Below are positions 1 through 10,654 of a DNA stretch of 64,000 nt, one piece after another (positions within the stretch are counted from its first letter, which is position 1; the number at the start of each line of letters is the position of its first letter). Below the pieces are notes generated by a model. That model saw only the letters and a program-made list of their open reading frames with translations. It was not told the origin of the DNA and made no database searches. The DNA is from Hericium rajendrae (taxonomy: Eukaryota; Basidiomycota; Agaricomycetes; Russulales; Hericiaceae), in the NCBI GenBank assembly GCA_033439255.1, contig CM065889.1, forward strand, positions 806,001 through 870,000. Reading direction: 5' to 3'. A program made the position numbers and the translations under genes.

Positions 1-1675
1 CCTCTTCGTCTTCCTCGCCCTCCTCGCCCTCATCGTCACCATCCTCGTCGTCCTCCTCATCGCTCTCCTCCCTCCTCGACACACGCTCAAACGGCAGCAG
101 CCGCGCCCCCACACCGAGGTTCACCCCATCGGAAACAAGCGACCCGCGCGGCACGCGGCTGCCCTCGCCGACGCACGAGTCCGCGCCTATAATGCTATAC
201 TCGACGACCGCGCCCGCGCCCACGACGACGCCGTCGAACAGGTACGCGCCGCGCACGACTGCATTCTCGCCGACCACGCAGCGCGCGCCGAGCGTGCTGC
301 CCACGATCTGCGCGCCGCCGCCGATCTGCGTGCCCGGTCCGACGAGCGTGTTGTTGCCCACCCTGCACGTGCTGTGAGGAAAGCGGTCAGCGGCTGCAGG
401 GAGGAAGGGGAGAGAGAGGGAGGGCGCACCGGGAGAGGACGACGTCCGCGGCGACGTACTTGTTCCCGCGCAGGTGCTCGTACGCGGTGTCCCCGGGGTA
501 GTTGTCGTCCGGCACGAGCGGGAACGTCCAGCGCGAGAGGATGTCCTTGCTGCAATGTCGTCAGCGCGCATGCATCGGGATAAGATGCGCGGTACGCACC
601 TGATGGCGTCGTAGCTCCGCGTGTCCTTGACGCGCGCCGCGTAGCCTTCCTTTGCGATGTAGCAGTAGATGTTCTTCACGAGCAGGTCGGACGTGAGCAC
701 GCCGTGCACGAAGTCGCGCCTGATGTCGCCGTAGTCGAAATTGTCCTGGAACAGCGAGGGGACCTGGATGCGCACACCGCGTTATGAGCCCAGGCGAACA
801 CAAGATGCTGTGGTGGGAACGGACCTCGACGGAGCAGATGTCGATCGCGCAGTCGATGAAATCGTACCGTATCTCGATGTCGCTGTGCTCCTTCATGATC
901 TCGCGCGGTATGCGCACGGTCTTCTTGGGCGGGTATCCCGTCACGGGCTCGTAGTGCAAGCACTCGGTCGTCATCTTGTCCAACACGTACACCGCCGAAT
1001 CGCCCGGTGATCTGCACCCCATCAGTCAGCAGTCCCAGATAGACATGGAGAAGAACACACCGGGTGCGATGCGCCAGGCTGGCCTCCTTCACGACCATGG
1101 TCATGATCGCGTCCTTGTTCGTGCGGCGCGCTCCTTGTGCGCGCGCACGACCTCGTCGATGCGGATGTTGCTCACGAGGTCGCCGTACACGAGCACAAAG
1201 TCGCTCTGGATGATGCCGTGCGTGTAGATGTCGCGCAGCGCGTCGCCCGGCGAGAACGTCTGCTTCGCGGTCAGGATCGGCGTGATCTTGAGCCCAGACG
1301 CGGGATTCGACCAGCGCGAGTTTCTGTGCGCGGGTGAGGAGGGCAGAATGGGGTGTGTATGTGCTGGCGGGACGTACTGGATGGCGGCTTTCACCTGGTC
1401 TGCGTGTGAGCGGCAGATCACAAATATTTCTTGCACGCCAGCTAGAGCCAGACTCTCCAGCGTCCAATCTAGTAGCGGCGCATTGCAGATGGGTAGTAGA
1501 CACTATGCAGAGATGAGAGCGTGTCTGGGGCAGTGGGCGAATGACGTACCCGAGGTTTGTTCGTGGTAAGGGGCTTGAACCGCTTGTTGAAGCTGTCGGC
1601 GAGGATAACGGCCTGCAGAGGCTCCTCATCGTCGTCGACAAGCTTCTCTTTGCCTGCAGAAGCTTTGGGTGGCAT
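1..1675 (-). CDS. GCD6: Translation initiation factor eIF2B, epsilon subunit (3' part missing)
   Basis: Catalytic subunit of the guanine-nucleotide exchange factor that recharges eIF2 with GTP in the cytosol. The chosen ATG (1673-1675) begins MPPKASAGKEKLVDDDEEPL and is followed at once by the nucleotidyltransferase-like start LQAVILADSFNKRFKPL. Later exons give VQEIFVICRSHADQVKAAIQ, DFVLVYGDLVSNIRIDEVV and the sugar-nucleotide-transferase-like core, then left-handed beta-helix hexapeptide repeats (VGPGTQIGGGAQIVGSTLGA and relatives, about 190-360). The last codons at the window edge are the acidic linker typical of this subunit; the C-terminal W2/HEAT exchange domain lies outside. At least five short introns. 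The frame breaks by one base near 1125-1131, within a GCGGCGCG stretch, where the conserved reading resumes as RRTNKDAIMTMVV. Confidence 0.93.
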
Positions 1676-2411
1676 GGTCAATAGTCGATGTACAAGTCCG
1701 TGTCCTGCGCTCAGAAACCGATGCAGCGATCGTAATTGTCCCGATCTGACCTCTGACTCGATCGAGCCAACTCCCACATATGCTTTTTGTCTTAGCAATG
1801 GATGACTTTCCCCAGGATAAATCAATGAAATGAGAGGCTCCATTTTCACCCAAACACAGAACGACTTTCTTCTGTGTAAGGTCTGCTCGGAGACCAATCG
1901 GGTTGACATCCACGCCAGCTTACAGCTGCATTCTGGACTTGATCTGTCGAAACATAGTAACATAAATCAATTGCTGGGAAAAGTCTCTAATATCTCATTT
2001 ATGTCCCATAACATACTGTCTTGACATATCAAACAATATTGCATGCATGCTTGCTCGCACCATTCAAGATGAAATGATTACAGAGAAGCGTAAAAACATG
2101 CATCACGATCCAGTGAGTGAACACAAGCGGGTATACGGGGTAACGGCCATAGGATCGCTATTAGTGGGTAAAAAGAAAGGTGGATGAACCAGGCTAATCG
2201 TGATGTGTTAGTCGTGAGCGAGGAGTCAAACCAAAACGAGACCCGGTTCCGCGACGTAAAGTAGAAAGGAAACGAAGCAGACGTGGAATCGAGGTAAAGA
2301 TCGGGATCTCAAAAGACATAAAGATGAGCAAAGGAGAAGGGACGTGTGGTATAACCCGAGATGAGGAGTAAAATGAGCTCGTGAGAGTCGTGCAGCGTTC
2401 GAGTAACCATC
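1676..2411. other. Intergenic, no gene seen
   Basis: AT-richer spacer between the start of the eIF2B-epsilon gene and the 3' end of the next gene. I see only stop-broken short frames; 1676-1900 probably carries the eIF2B-epsilon promoter and 5' leader. Confidence 0.5.
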
Positions 2412-3540
2412 ATCACGGCGCTTATGCAGCGGCGGCGACAACAAGCGCGGCAGGGGGGCCTCAACGGGCTTCTCAGTCTCCTCGGCCGCCGCGGGGGCAG
2501 CCTCAGCGGCAGGAGCCTCCTCGGTGGCAGGGTTCTCGAGGGGAGCAACGGGCTCGGGCTCGTCGATCTTCGGGGGGTTCTCATCAACCTTGGCAGGAGT
2601 GGAGTGTTCATGCCTGGGCTTGGGCTTGAAGAACTCGCCAACACGGGACGAGAGGCGGCGGCCAACCTTGACGGCAGCGGCGGCCACCTTCGGCTCCTTG
2701 TGGGCGTCCTTCTCCTCCTTCTGTCCGTCGGCGACTGTGAGAACGGAGAAATGGGAATATATACAGCCAACTCACAGCCTCCTCCTTGGGAGCCTCGGTT
2801 GTCTCACCAGCAGCCTCGCCAGGCGCAGCCTCCGCTGCGGGGGCCTCAGCGGGGGTCTCGCTGGGGAATATCAGATGATGTGCTGTCACATCGAAGGAAC
2901 AGCGACTTACGTCTCCTTGACGGGCTCCGCGGGAGTCTCCTCGGTCTTAGGAGCCTCGGCCGCAGGGGCCTCCTCGACCTTGGCAGCTTCCTCAGTGGCA
3001 GGAGCAGCGGCCTGCAGAGCATTTGATCAGTACGACCAACGATGAATATACCTGCAGATGCACACATACCTCCGCCTCTTCCTTCTTCTTTTCCTTCTTG
3101 GGGCTCTTGGGAGCCTTGGGCTTCTTCTCGGACTTGAACGGCGCGAGGAGCTTAGCGAGGATGCTAGGGCTCTTGGGCCTGTCCTCCTTCTTGGCCTCAG
3201 AGGCTTCACCCTCGGCCTAGAAGAACGGGTGAGACTATGTTCACACGGTAAAAGACACATCACGTACGGGCTTGGCCTCCTCCTTGGGTGCCTCGGCGGC
3301 ACCCTCAACAGCGGGCTCGGCAGCCGTAGCGGGGGTCTCCTCAGCAGTCTCGGCCTTGGGCGCCTCCTTCAAACAACATCAGTATACGTAATTGATGAAA
3401 TACAACAAAGAGACACGCACAGCAGCCTCCTCGGCCTTGGGGGCCTCGGGAGCAGGAGCGGGCTCAGCGGCGGGGGTCTCGACGGCCTTGACCTCCTCGA
3501 CGGGAGCGGCGGGGGCAACGGTCTCAACAGGAGCAGACAT
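2412..3540 (-). CDS. Ala/Glu/Pro/Lys-rich low-complexity protein, unknown function
   Basis: Not recognised as a characterised family. Start at 3538-3540 gives MSAPVETVAPAAPVEEVKAV; five or so exons follow, separated by introns of about 50-60 bases, all rich in Ala, Glu, Pro and Lys (for example KKEKKKEEAE-like and TPAEAPAAEAAPGEAAGE blocks). Near the C-terminus is the only distinctive block, VGRRLSSRVGEFFKPKPR followed by TPAKVDENPPKIDEPEPVAP. As written, the last frame runs on to 2226; one extra C in the C-run opposite 2453-2458 would instead end the protein at a TAA at 2412-2414 with a VVAAAA tail, which is the more natural end. No signal peptide or membrane segment. Intrinsically disordered by composition; a structural or scaffold role is only a guess. 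Confidence 0.7.
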
Positions 3541-4651
3541 TACGACAACTAGAACAAAGAATGGAAAGACGAATGGATGTGTTAGACGCGTGTAGAGGAG
3601 AGGGGGAGTCGATGAGGGAAACTAACAAGAAGATGGGTATTAAGAGAAGGAGAGAGGGAATCAGAGGGCGACCTGAGGCCGACGTAGCGTAGAGAGAGAA
3701 GAGAGAGGGAGAGATAGAGAAACAGCAGCTGGCCATTTTCAGCCCTTCTTATCCTTATTTGGCGCCTCGCCTAGACCAAACAAAAGTCAAGAGAACTTTA
3801 TTTCCCAATCATTCTGTCACGATGTCACCGCTTCTCTTCACATTAAGTCACCCCCTTCCAACCACACCAGGTCCTCATTATTTCACTGTGCTTTTTGTCC
3901 TCAGTCTCCTCGAGCAGACCATCCTCTTTGAAGAGGGTCCGTGCGCAGCCTGTGAATGGTCCAGAATCCAGACTATTTGCAGATGTCATTGGCTCATCAA
4001 AGAAGCCGCCGTAGCTTCCTTCGCAGCACAAGACAACCATCACGCGTCTCACCCAAATTCATTCTCTTTCTCCGTTCCTCCTCCTTCATTGTCATGCACT
4101 GCCTCCATTATAGGCTATCTACCGCCGTGCACACGACGTCTTCCAGCTGCTGCAGCGCACCCAAGCAACGTCAAAGAGGTAGGAAGACGCGACAGGAACA
4201 TCCGAATTACCAGCGCTTGCGCTTCTCGAACTGGTCTAGCCGAGATATTGATCCCGACCATCCGATGCGCATCTGTCGTTGTCCTTTCCCACATTATCGT
4301 TACTCCTCCAGAGCGAGTATTTCTTGGTCTGTTTGCAGTATCAATCTGCGTTTTCACAGACGCAGTCTGTGTCATGCTCCTGGCCTTGTACGACGTTCTT
4401 CTGTCCAGGTTCTACCACAGCCGATCCTGTTTCCACACGCCTTGCTGGCCTCATTTCGTCGCCTATCACGTCGTCGTGCGGGCCGATGAGAATTCCGAAT
4501 AAATTGACTCCATGCTGGACGCGCTCTCGGTTCAGGCGCTTCTTCCGCAGCGCGTGTTGGGCGCCCTTCAACGAGCTCGGCGATGCAGGTACGCACGACG
4601 AAGATCATTCCTGCTTACCCTTTGCCCATTCTTCCCTGAGCTGCATTCTGC
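3541..4651. other. Intergenic between divergent genes
   Basis: About 1.1 kb shared 5' region of the Ala/Glu-rich gene (leftward) and the PalI-like gene (rightward). Pyrimidine-rich stretches at 3600-3730 and 4060-4140 look like promoter/leader sequence. The longer open frames here (3759-4502 plus strand, 4341-4608 minus strand) have no recognisable features and I do not call them. Confidence 0.5.
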
Positions 4652-5637
4652 ATGGCCTGCGTTGTAATCACTCCATTTCTCCTTGTCTCAGCCTTTGTGC
4701 TGCTCTTGCTTGTGTCGCTCTCCGTTCCTGTAATCAAAGACGTTTACCTCTTCAGCCTTTCGGCTGACGTCAATTCCTCCTCGGGAGCGCGGGACACCGT
4801 GCGCTTCGGCCTATGGGGCTACTGTCTTTCCTCGATCAACGCGACGTGAGTGTTTTTCGCTGATCTTTACAGATGGTCGCGACGATGGCTGTTGATTTGT
4901 GCCACCTGTAACGTTTTTCAGCGTTGATGGTATCACGTCCAACGGCGTGACGCAGTGTACCAAGGCTCGACTTGGATACACCTTTGACAACTTCTTGTCG
5001 ACCTCGCTGTACGTCGATCCTGGCGCTAGCAAAACGCTAGCCAAAATCTGACATCTGCGCATGCACGATCGACAGGCCCGGTATTGCAGGCACCGTGGTG
5101 TCTCGTGCGCTCACCACCGCGCTCGTTTTGCATCCCATAGGTCCATCTTTCCCCATCGCCATGTTGCATCCGTACTGATATGCGCACAGCATGCGCCATC
5201 GGTTTTTCGCCATGATCCCGTCAATCTTCATGTGCATCCACCGCCGGCGCGAAGACGCGCTCTTCGTCTCGTCCATGCTGACCATGGTCCTCGGCCTCTT
5301 CGTCGCGTCAATCGCCTTTACGGTCTTCATCATCGACATCGTCCTCGTCGCGCTCGTGCGCCGTCGCGTGCACAGCGCGTCCCAGGGCCAGGTAGCGCTC
5401 CATTGGGGCAACGCGGTACGCCCTCCGCCGGCACGTCAGACGGCTGCTCATGCTCATACGGGACCCGCAGGTGTGGATGGTCCTGGGCGCAGTCGTTGCG
5501 CTCTTCCTGTCCTCCATTGGTGCGTGCTGTGGGATGTGCCGCGCCGGCATGAACGACCAGCGCAGGCCCAGGTGCGCGGCCCTGTGTCTCGTTCCCGTAT
5601 CCCGATAGCTCATGGCGCTCGCACTAGGTCCCCATAG
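4652..5637 (+). CDS. PalI/Rim9-like (SUR7 superfamily) plasma-membrane protein
   Basis: Four-helix membrane protein of the SUR7/PalI family; fungal members take part in ambient-pH sensing (Rim/Pal pathway) or cortical membrane domains. Start MACVVITPFLLVSAFVLLLL gives the first helix, followed by an extracellular loop with FGLWGYCLSS and a further CTKARLGY block (the paired loop cysteines and GLWGYC are family hallmarks). Helix 2 follows LTTALVLHPI, helix 3 is VSSMLTMVLGLFVASIAFTV, helix 4 is VWMVLGAVVALFLSSIGACC, then GMCRAGMNDQ. Introns begin near 4847, 5010, 5141 and 5416. One T is missing from the T-run at 5203-5207: adding it joins ACAIGF to FAMIPSIFM. The C-terminal tail is uncertain; an intron ending at 5627 gives a stop at 5635-5637, shorter than most PalI tails. 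Confidence 0.8.
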
Positions 5638-6363
5638 CAGAGTACACAGAGGCCCCCGCCCGAGGCTTCTGCTTCAGTAGCACCTCGGCGCTCGCACGCA
5701 GGATCCACCACAACACCACAACCTCATACGATCCACGCGCGGGAAAACGTCCGCATGACATCAGCCTTCGGATGCATCCCGCGGCGGACGGCGCGCGATA
5801 CCCCGTTTCTGAGGACGCGAAGGCTTCGCGCTGCTTCTGTCCTTCTTCCGTCTGCTTGTATACGTGACCCTGCGCGCGCCTGGGGCTTATCGTGTGCTGT
5901 ACGCGCCGGGTCTTGTGAGGTCTTGTGCCCAGGGTTGCGACGTTCGCTATGTATATACGCTGTTCGCTGTATCACCGTGGGATGCTGCGCCTGCGCCCTG
6001 CCCGGCCGGGCCTATCTGTCAATCAATGATATCGCGCTGACTCGACAGCACTTCCGCTGAGACTGGTTTGGCGCGTGGCTTATCGTGATGATATCATTAT
6101 CGTCGGGGTTGACGAGGCTGACGTCGCCGGTGGCGACATCCAGTACGGGGTGCGCATCATCTGCTTTGGGGCAGGGACGGACATGTCATACGAGCGCGAA
6201 GAACAGAAGGGCCGCATAAACGCAGTGTATGATGATGTAGTGCACAGAAGCCCGGATTGAGTCCAGGCCCCAGGCCCCCTAATCAGCATGCGCGCAGATG
6301 CGCAGATGATACATTTTGTGGGATACAGAAGCACGGCTACATGAAGCAGAAGAGCGCGTACGG
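5638..6363. other. Intergenic between converging genes
   Basis: GC-rich spacer between the 3' ends of the PalI-like gene and NOP2. If the PalI splice call is wrong, its tail could extend to about 5866. Otherwise no coding signal seen. Confidence 0.45.
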
Positions 6364-8812
6364 CTATGCTGAGGCTTTTATGGCCGCTTTCGCGGGCGGG
6401 GCGCGCTCGCGATTGCGCGGCGGCACACGCAAGCCTTTCGCCTTCATGCGTCTCCGCTTCGCATCTGTCGCGAAAATGGGTCAGCCAATCGAGCACACAC
6501 ATCGCACGGAAGACGCACCTTCGAGATATGGCTTGTCCTCCTCTTCGTCGAACTTGACGTCCTGCGGCACCGCGTCGATTTCCATCGGCGCGGCCTCCTT
6601 ATCCTGGTCTTCGCCCTCCGTGCGCACCTGCTTCGCCCTGCGCTCGACCTTGAACTTCGCGACGAAGAACCCGTCCATGTTGTGCACATGCGGGTAAAGC
6701 GGCGCGTCAGCTTCACGCTCTCGTCGAACACCTTCCCGCGGTAGCGCGCGAAACCGGGGCGCCCGAACTCGAGCCCGGTATCGACGAGCCGCACGTGCGG
6801 CCGCTTGCGCAGCGCGTAGTCGACGACGGCCTCGTTCTCGTCGACCGTCACCGAGCACGTCGAGTACACGATGTACCCGCCCGTCTTGCTCTGCGGGTTC
6901 ACGCTGTCGATCGCGCACAGGATGAGCTGCTTCTGCAGGTGCGAGAGCAGCGTGAAGTCGCGCTCGGACTGGCGGAGCGTGAGCTGGCCTGCAGGCGGTG
7001 AAGAAGAGGGAAACGGACTGTACCTTGTTGATCTTGACGCCCGGGTCCTTGCTGATGACGCCCGTGCCGCTGCACGGCGCGTCCAGCAACACGCGGTCGA
7101 ACCCGCCCATGACCTTCGGGAACTCGCGCCCGTCGTAGGAGCACACGACGACGTTTTGCATCCCAGGCGGTGCACGTTCGCCGTGAGACTCTTCGTGCGC
7201 GCCTTGTTGGCGTCGTTCGCGAAGACCACGCCCGTGTTCTGGAGGAGCGCGGCGATGTGCGTGGTCTTGCCGCCGGGCGCTGAGGCCATGTCGAGGACGC
7301 GCTCATTCGGCTCGGGCGAAAGCGCGATGACGGGGAGGAATGAGGAGGCGGCTTGCAGCATATAATGGCCCGCGAGGTATTCCGGCGTCGCGCCTATTGG
7401 CACACTGCTCTCAAATACTTGCAAACCGACATTCGTCCACTTGCCGATGGGTTCGAGATTGACACCTCGGTTGATCAGCGCCTGCGCCAAGTCTCGTCGC
7501 CTTGTACGGAGAGTGTTGGTCCTGATGGTCACCGGTCGAGGAATCTCGTTTGCCTCGAAAAACTCGATGGCCTGGAACACGGATTGTCAGACAGGCCGCT
7601 GGGATGCAAATTTGAAAACTACTAACCTCCGCTACAGGGAAGAGCTTGAACAGTTTCTCGGCCAGGAAATCGTTGTATCCGTAGTAGCTTGCAATATCGG
7701 ACATTAGCTGGTCGACCCATTCGACGCGAGGCCTGAGCGACATTTCTGGATGAGCGAACGAACGAATCAACATGGAATGAGGCTTACCGTCCACTATTCT
7801 CGCCCAGCTTTTCCATCGCCCCAGCACACGAACGCATTCCGCATCCGCTTCTGCACAACGTGCACATCTGGACCACCAACCTTCTTTTCCTCTTCCCGTT
7901 CCTCAGCAGTCGGCAGCGTGAACGCCCCTTCTTCGCCTTCCACCTCGTCCTCGTCCATCTCATCTACGCCCTCAAACTCCTCCTCATCCTCGTCACAGCA
8001 GCTCTCTGCAGTTCCTCGATATCCAGCTCGGCCTCACGTGCAGCGCGTGCATCGAGGGCCCGAGACCGCGCCTCGAAGTTCTTACCCGTGACCGGGCCAT
8101 CCTCACCTTCGTCCTCGTCTCCGTCAGACGACGAGCGTCCGAGCCGGTGGGAATAATCTTTGCCGGGCGGTCGGCCTGCTTGGATTTCTTCGATTTTAAT
8201 CTCGGAAGCGCTAATTCTGGTTCGTCGTCGTCGTCGGATCCCAAGTCGAGCTCTAGCGCAGGACCACGCAGAGCATCATCGCTGTACACCGGGTTAGTAT
8301 TGAGCCATAAGAATAGTATTGCGAATGTGTAAACGCACTCGTCGTCGTCGCCCTCCACGTCGAATTCATCGAGGTCGCCCGCCAGACCCTCGAAATCCTC
8401 TTCGTCGCTATCATGGAAAAGCGTTCTGATGAAAATAAAATTAGCACGAACTCTCAACACTTCAGAAGAATACGTACTTCGCCTGCGCCTTGAGATTCGC
8501 CTCGTCGTCGACGTCCTCCCAACCTTCACTGCTCGCGCCCTCACCTACATCCACATCATCCCAAGACTCGGCCTGCTTGCCTGTGCTTTTACCCTTCGTC
8601 TTCGCGGGCTCCACCTTCTTACCACCCAGCTTCTCCTTCACCGCCTTCTTGCTGCTCGCTACGGCAGCCTCCTTGGCCTTCTTCACAGGCCTTTTGCTCT
8701 CGTCTGCCGCCGGCTCGGCCTTCCGCTTGCCCAGCTTCTTCTGCGACGGTTTTGTGTCCCTTGGGACGATTGACTCCGGATCACCCTGCTTGTTCTTGGC
8801 GCGGCGTCCCAT
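6364..8812 (-). CDS. NOP2: 25S rRNA (cytosine-C5)-methyltransferase NOP2
   Basis: Nucleolar methyltransferase of the NOL1/NOP2/Sun family needed for large-subunit rRNA maturation. The start [19 protein letters not shown] opens a basic, acidic-patch N-terminal region ([30 protein letters not shown]), then [17 protein letters not shown]. The catalytic part carries [40 protein letters not shown], the SAM loop [24 protein letters not shown] (releasing cysteine) and [20 protein letters not shown] (catalytic cysteine), and the end of the domain [11 protein letters not shown]. The last exon gives a basic [18 protein letters not shown] tail stopping at 6364-6366. At least four single-base breaks occur (near 6696, 7162, 7839, 7995), each repaired by one added base; such damage in an essential gene argues for assembly error. 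Confidence 0.95.
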
Positions 8813-9098
8813 TGCAAAAGCGAGAGAGAGTCGGTAGAGAAATGGAGTAGGCTTTGCGGTGCGCCTCCCTCAAAATTTTGGACGCAGAGTATGTGCGCCC
8901 AGTTTGGTAATTCGGCACGTGGTTGATGGAACGCGATGACCCTAACCTCGACGCGCGACATTGCTTTCGACTTCTCTACGTCCTAGCCTGTTTCTTGATA
9001 TAAGTAAACTGCAGCCGACCGAGACAATCCTACATCAGAACAGGATCAGCTAAGTATGGTTCCACTGGATCCCTCTTTCCAATAACGCGCCAACGCGC
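8813..9098. other. NOP2 upstream region
   Basis: Short spacer holding the 5' side of NOP2 and the 3' side of the FUN14 gene. No gene seen. Confidence 0.5.
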
Positions 9099-9893
9099 TC
9101 AACCAAGCCTGAGCCCCAGACCCAATCCCGCGATGAACGATGCTCTCCACTGGAAGTCGGCGGTCAGGAAGTCGACCAGCCACGTCCACAGTGAGTAGAC
9201 AGTAGGCGCACGCCGTGTCCCTTCGGGAGTCCGGCTGTAGAATAGGTTCTCGAAACGGTCATTGACGCGTGTCCAGTCGACCTTGATCACGGATAGCGAG
9301 CGAAGGTACTGAATGAAGCGGCATTGATTGTGATACCTCCGAGAGATAAGGAGGATTTGCGCACCTGTAGCAGGAAGAAAATGCCTCCGAGGACGAATGC
9401 TAGAGCTTTAGCACCCTTTTTGACGAAGACTCCTGCGCAGATACCAGCTACGGTTCCGAAACCGAGCTCATATAGGTTGACTTCGGATTTTGGCGGGGGC
9501 GGCAGAGGTTCTGAGGCGCCCGATGGTAAACTCTGACGTGTAGGGATCCCGTCTCCCGCTGTAGAGACGACGCCCTCAGGACATGTACGGCGACAGAGAA
9601 GTGAAAGTAACTCAACGGTCGCAGTGAATGGTCTGGCCGAAGATTCCTGACAGCCCGAAGCCTAAAGTCGCCACGCCGGCTGTTTTCCAACCAAAAGAAG
9701 GCGACTGCCCCTTGGAATAGACGTGCGGCTTGGGCACATGGACGGAGGTCGATGAGTAGGGACGCGACGCGGTGATTGACCAGGTCTTCAAGCTGGCTGG
9801 CTTCGCGCGTAAAGACGCGTTAAAAGCGAGGTTCACGCGACAGTTCGCGAGGGAAGCTTGGCGAGAGAATACTGAGAGATACGAAGACGCCAT
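9099..9893 (-). CDS. FUN14-family mitochondrial membrane protein
   Basis: Relative of FUNDC1/Fun14, small mitochondrial outer-membrane proteins linked in animals to mitophagy and organelle contacts. Start at 9891-9893: MASSYLSVFSRQASLANCRV, rich in Arg/Ser and lacking acids, fits a mitochondrial presequence. A glycine-rich hydrophobic stretch WKTAGVATLGFGLSGIFG precedes a first intron (about 9530-9616). The family core follows: ELGFGTVAGICAGVFVKKGA and LAFVLGGIFFLLQYL, split by a second intron (about 9307-9363). The C-terminal helix WRASFIAGLGLGLRLG ends the protein at 9099. All three domain helices are intact and in frame. Confidence 0.85.
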
Positions 9894-10654
9894 GGCCGAT
9901 GTAATGAGAGATATGTCAGAGCACTTTGAGTCGTAAATATTTGAACTTGGTGAAGTTCAGTGCGCAGGCGCGGTCAACCGGTCACTGACGTCACAGCTCC
10001 AATTAGCGCCCATCCGGAAAATCGCGTCAATAGTCTTCAACAAGATCCAATAAGATCCAACAAAATTCCGTTGATCGTTGTTGCACGGCGCTGCGTCGTC
10101 CTCCATCCGACGCTGCACGTCGGATCCATGGTCTCGCCCCAGGCCATGTTCTGCATCGCGCGACATACCATCCGCGAAACAGGCTTTGGCCCAAGCCTGG
10201 TCCGCGAGGCATACCACCCGCGAGACGCATATCCACACATGCATCATGCAGAAATCGCACTTCCTAATTCACGCTGTTCTGCGTTATTACCATGCATACT
10301 CCAATTTGACTTCATGTCGACGCGATCCTGCCACCGCGACCTTATCATCCAACTATGTGCATACTTCCATTGCCTGTCGACGTGACCTTATCAACACCAA
10401 CCTCTGCTTCACCGACACCGACAAAAGAAACATGTGTGCGGACCATAGATTCAAAGATCAAGAACAATCAAGAAGATCAGCGACTGCGTGAACTCAATAC
10501 CATATCCAAGCACGACGGAATCGTCTGAAACCAAGAACGACAAATCAAAAATCGTGTGCATAAAAACACAAGCCAATTCGCAGGATGTTCAAATCTTATC
10601 TCGACCATCCAACTCTCTTCAAGATCAGTGTGATCGCTTGCGAGGTATGCATAT
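9894..10654. other. Intergenic with short imperfect repeats
   Basis: No gene seen. The region holds several degenerate direct repeats: AAGATCCAA twice near 10040-10060, a CATACCA(T/C)CCGCGA motif near 10165 and 10210, and TGTCGACG(C/T)GA...CTTATCA near 10315-10350 and 10376-10393. An AGGCTT/AAGCCT inverted repeat lies near 10181-10198. Confidence 0.45.

Noticed and set aside
3759-4502. 247-codon plus-strand frame upstream of the PalI-like gene
   Set aside because: No conserved motif, mixed hydrophobic and low-complexity content, and it crosses likely promoter/leader sequence.
6364-8812. Programmed ribosomal frameshifting in NOP2
   Set aside because: Four separate breaks in one gene, each at a different run and also present in unrelated genes, fit sequence errors better than recoding.
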